NCBI GenBank assembly: GCA_024349245.1
Contig: JALDNG010000020.1
Span: 5,417,501-5,481,500, forward strand
Source: Neodontobutis hainanensis
Taxonomy: Eukaryota; Chordata; Actinopteri; Gobiiformes; Odontobutidae
Direction of reading: 5' to 3'
Length of the DNA stretch: 64,000 nt
The first letter of the stretch is position 1; each line of letters opens with the position of its first letter. The notes beneath the pieces are model-generated. The model saw only the letters and a list, made by a program, of their open reading frames with translations, was not told where the DNA came from and searched no databases. Positions 27,807-39,800 of the stretch are shown piece by piece. The position numbers and the translations under genes are program-made.

Positions 27807-30800
27807 ATAAAGCACCACAGCCTATAACGGGACCCCCCTCTAACCCCCACCCTGCCCCCTCCCCTGGCCTTTCACAGGTAAGAAACACTGGCACCTAACA
27901 ATCTATTGAGCAAATTCTTTCTCGCTTTACAATTTTGTCAGTTATTAATATGTTTGCAACTTTATGCCCCATGCTGCACCTTTTATGTGTCACTTAAATT
28001 TTGTCTTTGTGTTCTATCATTTCCTTAACAACACCTTTTTTTACATCTGCTTCTAAATTATACATTAAACTTTCAGGAGAAAAAATAAAAAAACAGCGAA
28101 GCCAATTTTTTACAATTAATTGAAACACATGTAGACAACAAAACATATAGTTTTCTCATTTTTGTATCTTACTGAGCTCCACAGTAAGATACAATGGTGT
28201 AGAATTTGTAATTTATTCCAGTCTCACAGGCGCTCTGTTCTTTTTAGAAAGAGGGGAACATTTCAAGACGATATAAAGTCACTATAACATTCATGTCCCT
28301 CATTGACGGCTGAACAGCGTTTTCCAACTTCTGCAGAGCCCCTTGATTATATGGTCCAGTGGCTTGATAAAGTCTATCTGTAAATAGTTGTAAAGAAATC
28401 TTTTTGTAGCGTTGGTGTGTTGTTTTACTCATGATTTTAGTTTAGTTTTAGTCTTCTTTAAATAACAAGGTCTCACACCCCTAAGGCTATTGCCTACTTG
28501 AATCAAATATTTATGAACTACACAGATTTCAGTGTCATGTTGATTTCGCTTCAGTTTTATCACTGACTTGTTTGAAAGAGTTTGTTCCTCTAAACTTTAA
28601 CTGAGCATTATCTGTAGTTTGCTCTACCTTTCTTTTCTTTGTTTACAGTAAAATAGAGAAAAAGGGGTAGAGGAACTCGCACTGTATTGAATAAAGTACT
28701 TGTGCAGTATCTGGGGGATTGTAGTGAGTACAAAGGCTCTGATACCAGTGAGTAATGGTATTGGTGACAACCTTATTACTCTCTGTAAAATTGCAAGTAA
28801 ACCCACACATCTGATGGTTGAAGTGGTGTCATACCTTCATTTTCCTCCGTTTGGTTCTTAAAAATATAAAAAGATATTATTATGCCTTGTTTGAGTGTCA
28901 TTGTTGCGCGTTTACTTCCTGTCAGTACTGCACCCTGCTTCACACTAGCTAATACTATCCTCCTGTCTCTTGCAGCCCTCGTTCCCCACTGGGCAGCCTA
29001 CTCCTGTTGTGTTTGCCCCCCCACCTTCAATGAACCCTACACCACAACCCCGACAGGTAGGCCGGCCACCACTCTCTCACACTTTTGCAGGTCTTCTTAT
29101 TTTCTAACTGTATGAAGCTGCCATGTTTGTTTTTTGTTGAACTCTCACATATCACAAACAAACTGACCTAGATAATGCCTCTGCTCTTGGCTCTGGTATC
29201 ACTGTTTTACTTTTGGTGTCTGAAATTACTTCAGAAATTGTGGTGTACAAATTTGTTGTTTGTTTCCTTCAATTCCGTGCATTTCTATTTTCCTAACGTT
29301 TTTTTATTTGCATTGGACCATTTCAACATTAAACATCTGTCTTTGCTTTAGGATAGCAATACAAGTCTTCTTTTACCGAACAGATCTCAAATTAACAGTA
29401 TCCTCCAATTATTAAAAAGTATGCCACAATATGTCTTTCCAGGGGCACTTTACTATTCATTCCTGTTTTAAAAAAATATAATGGTGTAAATAATACTACT
29501 AGTACAAGCTCTGTCACATTAGTCAAATATGGGCAGTGATTATTCAGGTGTGTTTCTCCAACTGAACAGAAACAAGACTGAACTAATCATCTTTGGGCCA
29601 CAAAAAACAAAGAGAAAGTGTCAGCAGTCACCTCGAGTCTTTCTCTAAAATCTAAAAACCAGGTTGAAAATCTAGGGGTCATCATGGACTCAGACTTAAA
29701 TTTCCAGAGTCACATTAAGTCAATTACATCATCTGCATTTTATCACCATAAAAACATTTCCAGAGTCAAAGGGATGATGTCTCAACCAGACTTAGAGAAA
29801 CTTATCCATGCTTTTATCTCCAGCAGGTTAGATTACTGTAACGGCCTGCTCACTGGTCTCTCAAAACGAGGGTTAAGAATGCTGCAGCTTATTCAGAACG
29901 CTGCTGCTCGGGTTCTAACTAACACCAGGAAGTACAACCACATCAGTCCAGTTTTAAAATCTCTGCACTGGCTTCCTGTTGCTCAGAGAATAGACTTTAA
30001 AACAGCACTGCTGGTTTACAAGTCTCTTAATGGTTTAGCACCAGAATATATTTCTGAAATGCTAGTAGCTTATGAGCCTCCTCGTACTCTGAGAACATCT
30101 GGGACAGGCCTTCTGCTCGTGCCCAGAGTTAGAACTAAACAGGGTGAAGCAGCGTTTAAGTTTCATGCAGCAAAAACCTGGAACAGCCTCAACTTTAACA
30201 ATGTTCAAGGGGAGGTTAAAAACCTTCCTTTTTAGATCCGCCTACTGTACAACTTAAAGTGTTTTTTTTATCTGCACTCTTTTGTAATGCTTTTAATTTT
30301 TTGTAGGTATTTAAATCTAAATCTTGTAAATTGTCTTTTATTCCTGTAAAGCACTTTGAGTTAACCAGTGTATGAATTGTGCTATATAAATAAAATTGCC
30401 TTGCCTTTAGTGGGGCATAACACACCGGCTTTTTCGCATGGCAAGTTTTCTACCTACACATTATCAGTCAAGTGCATCCTGGAAAAAAGGACATTAAAAG
30501 TTAAGACCTAAAACACATCACTCATTATGAGAATTTTATTGAGTTAAAGGTGCATTGTGTAATATACGATGGAAGAAAATGCTACCCATCTATCACAGTT
30601 TGAATAGTTATTTTCACATTAAATTACATCATCTTTATTGAATGAATTATTTTAATGAATGAATTTATTATTAATAATAACAATAATAACAATAATAATA
30701 ACAATAATAATAATTCTTTATATAGCACCTTTTTTAAAAACAAGGTTTGTGCATAATGAGCCAGCCTAAAAATAAAAAAAAAATAATAAAAAAGGTAGAC

Positions 30801-33800
30801 AGATGGGCGTAGAGGTGAACACAGTGAATTGCCAGGGATTAGTTAACGTCATCAAGAAATTTAAATAAAATAAAACCTTAATAAATCAATTAGATTGTAA
30901 AAAAGCCCATCTATAAAAGTGAGTTTTACAAAATGATTTAAAAGATGACACTGATTCTGCCAGCCTTCTCTCCTCAGGCAGGTCGTTCCAAAGTCGGGAG
31001 GGCTCCGACTGAAACAGCCCTGTTGCATTTAAAGCTCTATGGAATGCAGTGCAAGGAGCGTTAACATCCTATTCCTACAACAATCATTGTGGGAACAACA
31101 ATGCAATTAGACTAATACACAACTGGAAAGAGCTACCAACGCAGAGGGACGCATGGATCCTACGCTTTTGTTTTTAACCTCTGTCCTGTCTGCCTCTTCT
31201 CCTCTAGTTTACCCCTGGGCCCCGACCTTTACACCAACAGGTACTAACTGCATATGACGAATCTGACAGGGAGGGGCGGTCTGAGGTCTGACTATTGATG
31301 GCTTAAGCATACAGGATATATGTGTCTGGCATTGTTCATAAAATAAATAAAACAAATGATTACATTTGATAGTTTGTGACATATTGCGTTAGATTAAACC
31401 ATATTATAACCCACTTAAAAAAAAAAAAAATTATCAATTCATGTTATCAAATGCTAAGAGGTAATCATTAATCACTTTGGGGATTTCTAAAGGTAATTAT
31501 AGAATTGGAATCATGTCTTGTATAGTCATCTTGCTTATGTGTAAATCCATGTATTAATGTGCAACAAAATTCCATGTTGATAGAAGTTTTGTGAGCGTTA
31601 TCTGTGCCAAATATCAAAAGAAACGACAAAGAAATAATGAAAAACACAAGATATTTGGAAGTAGCCACACTGGGTTTATTAGGGTTCAGTGTTGTCTCTT
31701 GTTCTTTGCATGCGACTTGTTAATTCACTGCTTGGCTATGAACACAGTTTCTGGTGCTTTGCTCTAACTCTTGTGGTGCTCTTGTTTCTCACTTCTTCTT
31801 GCCCCCGCCCTCTTCTTGCTTCTGTTTGATGTGTCTCTGTGTGTGATCGGTGTTTTGCGCTGCTGAAGGGAAACTTCAGATCGCTACAGGTAACGCATAT
31901 TCCTTCTTCTGCTTATTTTTTTTTATTTTTTTCCCTCTTCTCTTTTCCCTCTCACGAGTAGTGCATATGTTGTCCACTTGTGCTTTGTTGGCTTGGTGTC
32001 ATTTCACCATCTTACGTCGTCGGCTCCCAGGCCAGCAACAGAATGTCAATGAGGGGCTCTGAATGAACCGGCATTAGCTGCTTTATCTCCTCTGGCAGCC
32101 AGGGCCAATATGTTTCCAGCTGGACTCTAGCCACAGATTCATGGCCATACATACATGAGCTTAGGAATTAAGAAAGAAATGCAAGGTCTACTCATCGAGA
32201 CAAATTAAATCTTAAAACTTCAATGGATGGATGAAAGTAGTAGCAAGAAACTGAACTAATTATAATTTTATCTCTTTCCCCTTATTTTTCCTCTTATGCC
32301 TCCTTCTGGCTGCACTTCTCTCATTCCCACTGTTTTCCATGCTGTCCCCTTTTCCATCACCTGTTGCCACCTGCTCCATTCTCACCCTCTACACCTCATT
32401 GTTTTGTTGTCTAGCCCTACTACACAAACAGGGCCAACCTGCCTCCCAGCAACGGACCTCGTGGTGTCCCCCCCAGCAATGCCCCTCGGCCTGTAACCCC
32501 CACCCACGTCTATCAGCCTGGTTCACAAATGATGATGATTCCTGGACCCTTCCCGAGCACACCACAGGGACCATACTTTATACAAGGAGGACAGGTAAGA
32601 GACTGTCTGAAAGCTCAAGTAGACTTTAAACAACTATTGCCCCGCGGATTCTGAATTAAGATGGCCCAGGCTACTCATTGGCAGAACTAACAAAATCGGC
32701 GTGTCTCAATCTCTAGTTAAGGAGGCCACCGTGTCAACAAAATATAACTACTATTTAGTACAGACTATATAAAGTAGTATACAGCCAATGTAAAAAAATC
32801 TATTTATGTGATGAACTAACCTTATATTTGTGCTTTTGTGAAGAAAAGTTTGTGTGTTTAAGTTATTGAGGCATTTAGGGGTTAAACATGTAGTGTATTA
32901 ATGACAGAGATCTGTAGGTAAGTTTGCTACCACTTTAACTGACAACTTTTCTTCAGGAATCACTGAAAATAGAAAGAAAAAATATACAGATTATGTTATG
33001 TATTTAGTGGCGGAGGCCTTCTAAAGCCCTCCCTTTACTAATAAAGATTTTAAACGTTAGCATTTGAAGCTACTGCTGCTGGTACATATTTTATATTAAT
33101 GATAAAAGATACATTAGTCTTACTCAGACTTACAACTTGTGTCTTGACAAGTGAAAGTTCATTTTAGTGAACTGTCTTTTAGCTAAATATGTTACACAAC
33201 GCTCAGCTGGCCAAACAAGCAGATGTTAGTAGTTGACCAACATTAACACTGGACTGGAGCCACCACCTCTCACCTCCAACAGAGTACAAACCAACAGCAT
33301 GTGATTGTCATGAGCTATTGTTGCCTTTCTCTTTACATTGCTTCATTAAGTATTTGACGCCGAAATGATCATGGCCTAATAAAACACAAAACCTTGCCAT
33401 TTTTTTTTATAATTATAAGAATCAGTTTTCAGTGAATTCCCTCTTTTCATTGTGGACCCTTCTGTGTTTGCTGTGTTTGTCGCCTTTATCCGGTCCAGTC
33501 AGCTTCCTGCGGGAACAGTTTGTACACTGCACAGATCAAAGGACATGAAGATCTTTTTGTGAAGCAATTTATTGTCAGAAATCAAATCAATCACAAATTG
33601 TTCTCTGACTCTAGCTGTACAATGCTGTATACCGAAGTGTTTTAATTAAATTTTTTCCCCCCATTTCTTGTAGTACCGGTCAGCAACCTACATTACCGCA
33701 ACACCACAATATCCTGGACCAGCAGGAACCCCGGGCTTCTATCCAGGCACCAGTCCCGCTGAATATGGTACTTATGGTAAGGGGCTCTACCCAGGGGCCT

Positions 33801-36800
33801 CACTCTAACCACTTACAGAAATGCAGACTGTTAAGAAAGGTCTAAAACTTCAAGTCTGTTTTCTCAGTGGAAAGGCTTAGGTCACTGTTTAGTTTAAAAT
33901 AACTTCCAGTTTTACCGTAGATCAAAGCAGGATGATTAAGAGAAGTATAATTTCTAGTACAAATACTTATTTAAAACACTTCAGGCTCAAGTGGATGCTT
34001 TCAAATACAATGTTAAACAAGCAAAGGATTAGTGCAGACAGTTTTCCATGAGTGTGTTATGTGGGGCATTGAAACCAAATGCAGATTTTCCTGAATTAGT
34101 TTTGAATCGAGGGAAAGAAAGTAGAGCTGTTCCTTTTCCCAGAGGATGTAAAATGTCACACACCTCTAATCAACAAGAAGGTTTGACAAATACTTGTGAT
34201 ACTTGTAAACCTCTGCATGTTTCACAAACCAATAACATGATTTTAGGTCAATCTGGGTAAATATTAATAATATGTTGCCATATTGAATCTAAACATTTTT
34301 TTCCTGTTAATAATGGCTGGGCCTGCTTTCTTAACATCAACTTTCTGATAGTTCTTGTCATCTACTAAGTGTTTAGGTGTTTGTTAAGACAAAAGACTAA
34401 AACAGCAGATAACGGCACGTGTGTACGACGATGTAATTTTTTTTTCCCCAAATGCTATTTACGTCTTTGCTCCCAACATTTCCTGACCAGGTTTATAGTG
34501 GAAATATGCTAAACCACCAGAGTTTCCATAATTTTAGTCACTGCTTCTCTTTGATTCATCCATGTTAAAAGCTGTATAAGATATGCTTCTCCATACATAT
34601 GTCGCCACGCCCTCTAGAGGTGACTGAGTGTCAGTGCATTAGAAGAACTGATCATGCCCAGAAAGCAAACCTGCTGAACCTCGCAGCAGGCATTTGAACT
34701 ATGTAGCGTCTTTGTTTGAACTGCAGCTCACCCTCAATAGAACACACAGGCCTTTTTAAAAACATCATTATTGTGCCTGGATTTACAGGGACTGATGCTT
34801 TAAAAGCTTCTAAACACTGCACCCATATTTCCAAGTCTACATAAATTAAAGAAATAAAGCCCAAAAACATATTGAATTATTGTTTTTTTGATTACGTAAT
34901 AAACAAACTTGATATTACTCATTGCAGAACCTTTTTCCATACTCAAATTATCTTTAGAAATAGGTTGCAATCTACCATGTAAACTATTCGTAAATATTCA
35001 TTCATTTTCTACCGCTTTGTCCCGTTAGGGGTCGCGGGTGGCTGGAGCCTATCCCAGCAGCTTTGGGCCTGAGGCGGAGTACACCCTGGACAGTGGCCAG
35101 TTAGTCGCAGGGCTGACATATAGAGACAGACAGAGACAGACAACCATTCACTCTCACATTCATTCACTAGGGACACTTTAGAGTTGCCAATTAACTTGTA
35201 CATACATGTCTTTGGACGGTGGGAGGAAGCCGGAGTACCCGGAGAGAACCCACGGTAACACGTGGAGGACATGCAGACTCCTCACAGAAAGACCGGAGTC
35301 GGCTGAGAATATTTGAGTCGGCCGGGTTTTGAACTCACGACCTTCTTGCTGTAAGGCAGAAGTGCTAACCACTCTGCCACGTGCACCCCAATATTCGTAA
35401 ATATGTTTTGCAAAACACAATGTTAGATTTCTTTTATCTGTTATATAAACGCATAGAGCTTTTGACAGACACTGGCAAGGAGGATGAGAATTAGAAAATA
35501 TATATTTTTTTCTTTTTTCTGTTACTATGATTTGATTAGATGTTATCTTCTCCTTCCAAACTTTTAAACTAAACGATTAACTGTGTATGGCATTACAGTC
35601 TGTCCACTGTTTTATTTGTTAATTGTTTCATGTTTGAAATTGTGTAAATCATATGATCTCAACTAAATGATCAGGTGACAATAAGATGTGATTCTTTATA
35701 GCCTTGTCTCTAAAGGTCATTGTTGATAATGTTGAGAGCTGGTTTTACATTTGTACATTTATTGTGGGATAAACACAATTGAAGTTTAGGTTGGACCTTG
35801 TCCTTGTAAGGAAATGCATTCTCTGCATTCAACCAATCCATCATCTATGTGTTGTGGAGCAGAGACCATTTCCAGATCTCGGGCAGTACCTTGGCTCAGA
35901 TGACTAATCATGGCAATGGCTGAACGATTCACTTACAAAATGTTTGTGTACATTTTGTAAGTGAATCATTCAGCCATTGTAGTTGTTTTTTTTGCCTAAG
36001 ATCTTACAGTTCCAATAGTTTTGCCAACAGCATAGTAGCAAGTCTTCTGAATATCAAGCTACCTCCCACCTGCCCTTTTAGTGGTTCAGTCTTGTCAGTT
36101 CACGTCACATGGCCATTTTTCCTAGAAGTCAGGCAAAAATACGCCTACATGCACCAGGTTCTGGTTTGCTTACGAAGTTTGATGACAGGATATTTTTAAG
36201 ACCTCCACCCCAAGTTGATTGATCTGTTTAACTGACCCTATACAAACAACCCACCTCTTTGTAGTAGGCCACAGTGTCTCACTCCACCACAAGGGAATGA
36301 GAGGGGAAACGTGAGCCACTGTGAATGACACAAAACAGTTTAGGCAGCCTGCTCATTCACTCTGCAGGGCGAACAAGGAGGGAAGGGAAAAAAGTGAAAG
36401 GCAAGGGAGGAATCAGGAAGGTCAGAGGGAGGAGCGTTATATAGACACGCTGGAAGAGGGGAGGGCAGAACATTACAAGAAGTCATTTTGCGACGGCACC
36501 TGTAGAGCGGACAGGAAGAGGTTTAGAGAGGGGGTCCCAGCAAACCCCCCCCTCTCCCTTCTCTTAGTTTGGTATTCAGGAGGCATTCAGCATGGGGAAC
36601 CGTGGGTCTCAAGAGCAGGAGGACTCTGAGGGTAGGTGTCATCCAGTCTCTCTTTGCAGCCCCCTCCCATCGCTCTGTTGATTGCTTACACTTTGTAACT
36701 CCTATCTCCAGCCTCTTATTTACAGTATCGGGACACTGTCCAAAAAAGTCTCATTCTGCCTTCTGGCTTTATGGTTTCCAGCATGTTCCCCTCCACGTCC

Positions 36801-39800
36801 CTGCTCTCTTTCTGCCTTCCCTCCCTTTCCCTCTGGCGCACAGTCGGTGTGGGTTTTTGACTATATTTAGGCTGTGCTGCTCCTGGTCAACAATGCAGAC
36901 TCAGTAATGTGAGTTAGACTGAAATGCACGCAGTGGGGGAGAGAAGCAGAGTTGGAGCTCACGTCCACCAGGGCTGAAATGAGGTCTCTCTTAAAACTGA
37001 GGATTTCAACTTGAATCTGAAAAAGAAGTAGTGATTTTCATAATGGGCTGTAACTGTCTTTGAACTGAGGCTGAGGCCAGGTAATGTCACAAAAGCCTTT
37101 GTTGTCTTGTTGGCCTTGTCATTGTTCCAAGGAGAAGTCTTTTGAACTCAAAACTTTTTAGCTTGGAAAAGATGTCTGAAATAAAACTGCTACTCTATTA
37201 TTCAATCAAAGCCTCTGGGAAATGGAGCTTTGAACATTCAGGGATAGACTGCTGTGTCATTGCACAGGCCTACCTTTGGTACTTTTAGCTCAAACAAGTC
37301 AAGGTAGAAAGGGGCAAAAATTACAACACATACTGAGAAACTATTTTGTAAAAGCTGAAATAGAGAAAGTTAATATTCTAGGTTTAAAGCTGATTGCTTG
37401 TTTAGTTACTGCACATAATTAGATTTCAAAAAGTTGGAAAAGGAAAGTGCTAGAGGGGAAAAGAGAGGCCGCTCTTTGGAGGAAGGGGGTTTATTTTTCA
37501 TGTTTACATTCTTTTTAACTTCAAATTAATTTAGCTTGAAGTCAAAATGATACAGTTTTGGTTGTGATATATTAATGTAAATGGTCATAGTTTATTTATT
37601 ATTATTATTGTTATCATTATTATTATTATTAAACTTGTTCATCTATTTTTTTAAACTTATAAATATACATTTTTATTTGCAACAAAATATATAAGAAAAT
37701 AAGTTTTCCATAGTTCTTTTGCATATGCTCGCTAGTATTACCATTGGAGACAAACAGTTGAGATAGATGTAGGTAAAGGACAGCGAGCAGAAAGATTATT
37801 AGTGATTTTGTAGTTCCAAATATTGGAAATTGAAGTTATAAAATATTCATATCTTATGTTGATCAATTCACTTTCACTCAAAATAATCTAAATCTTTTTA
37901 GTTCATAAATGCTTTAAGCCTTCCAGCAAATGGTATATTGAAAATGGAAACATGAATGTGCTTCTCCTCCAGCAGGGCTCAGTTTGTCCGGTCTGGTTCA
38001 CAGGAGGGTATTGAAACTAATGAATTCTGGAAAATACGGTCCTTGAAAATACATTGACAGGACTCAGAAATAGGGATGTCAGAAGTCATGGTTATACACA
38101 GACATGATTTTTTTTATCATGGCCAGATAAATGTGTTTGGGTTTATGTCCAATGTGCTTGTTTACATTCTTGTCTCTTGTCTGATCTACAGCAGGGGCCT
38201 ACTACCACCAGCCTCAGTTCCCCAACCCGGTGCAACCAACGCCCGTCCTTATAAACCCTGGTCCTCAACAGCAGCAACCACCTCCTCAACCTCCTCAGCA
38301 CATCCCCACCAAACGGGAACGCAAACCGGTACAGTTATTCTTAATGTTTAAAGGGAAGAAAAAATAATGCATTTCGGTTTTTACACAGTAGCCATCATTG
38401 TTGAGGCTCTACCCTGCCCTTCGAGGAGCTGCTTCGGATACACAAATGCACTGAGAAAGCACTTGCTTAAGAGACCATGTACATAAAATGGACTTAATGT
38501 CATTTTGAATTTTATAGTATTTTTACTTGTTGATATGGACCAAAATTGTGTATCTAAAATAAAGATTGAATTGAACTACTTAATACAGTTAGAGTCAAAC
38601 CAAACACGACAACCTACAGAGCTAGCAAATATTCATACTGGTAATTTACAGCTAACACTATTTTTACTGTGTTATCAAACATATATATTATACTTAAATT
38701 CCCTTGTAAAGTCTGTGTCCTCTGATTCAGAAAATAATTCAGTGCCTTATCCTTGAATTTGTATTTAAAATGGAACATTTTTATCAGCATTATTTAGTCT
38801 TTATCTGCAGTGGTCAGGCACTTTTTCAGGCATTTTTTTTTCTTCATGAAAATATTCCAGCCTGACCCAGCTCTTGGTGATAAAACCAAGCAATCCCTAA
38901 AACAAATCCCTGCTTGTCTCACTCTTGAAATGAATAGAATATAGATTTACATACTACATAAAGTTTATTGCATGTCACAATACATGTCACATCTGATCAG
39001 TGCTCATACACAGTTAGAAGATATATTCGGAAAACTAGTATCAGCATTTTCTGCAGATGAGCAATATCCTTTAAATATTAGTAGGAAAAAAAGGTTATAC
39101 AAAACCATTTCAGCACAACTCAAACTCAACTTTTGACACATTTTTAATTTGAAAGGGTTTAATTGTCTGAAAATTTTGATTAATGATTGAACTATACACT
39201 TAAAAATCAGCTTTTCAGGTGTTTTAGATATTTTTGAGAGACCTGGATATTAGGAGGAAGCCATGGTCAAAATCGTGAATTAAGGTTTTCCGCAAACCAC
39301 AACTTTGATTTAATTTTGTGTGGGTGTAAAATACAATATACTTTGCTCTGCTGCAATCCTCCTGAAGATTAGTCAAGAGTCTAAACACCAAGGTAGAGTT
39401 CATTTTGCTGTTTGCTGTAATAGATGGCAGAGAACTTGACCTTAACTTGCTCCTTACGCCACTTAGGCACCATCTGTATCTAGTCTTTCCTTTGCTCTCT
39501 AAGATGGTTGTTGCTCTCTGAACAGTTGCGTTGCCTGTGGTTCTTAACCTGTTAATGCATAGCAACTTTCAGTATTCAAGTAGTAATGTAAAGTAGTAGC
39601 ATGGATTAGCTTGTATCGTACGAGACCTGCTCGATGTCTGGCCTCTTATCAGTGACCGTGGTCGTCTGGGGAGGACTTTCAACAGCAACTTCAATGACTA
39701 GTCTCTTGTCACATTCAAACATACAAATCCAATGAATGAATGGATCTCACAAATGGGCAATGCAAGTGACAGACTCAACCTATTCTTTGACATGGGATAT

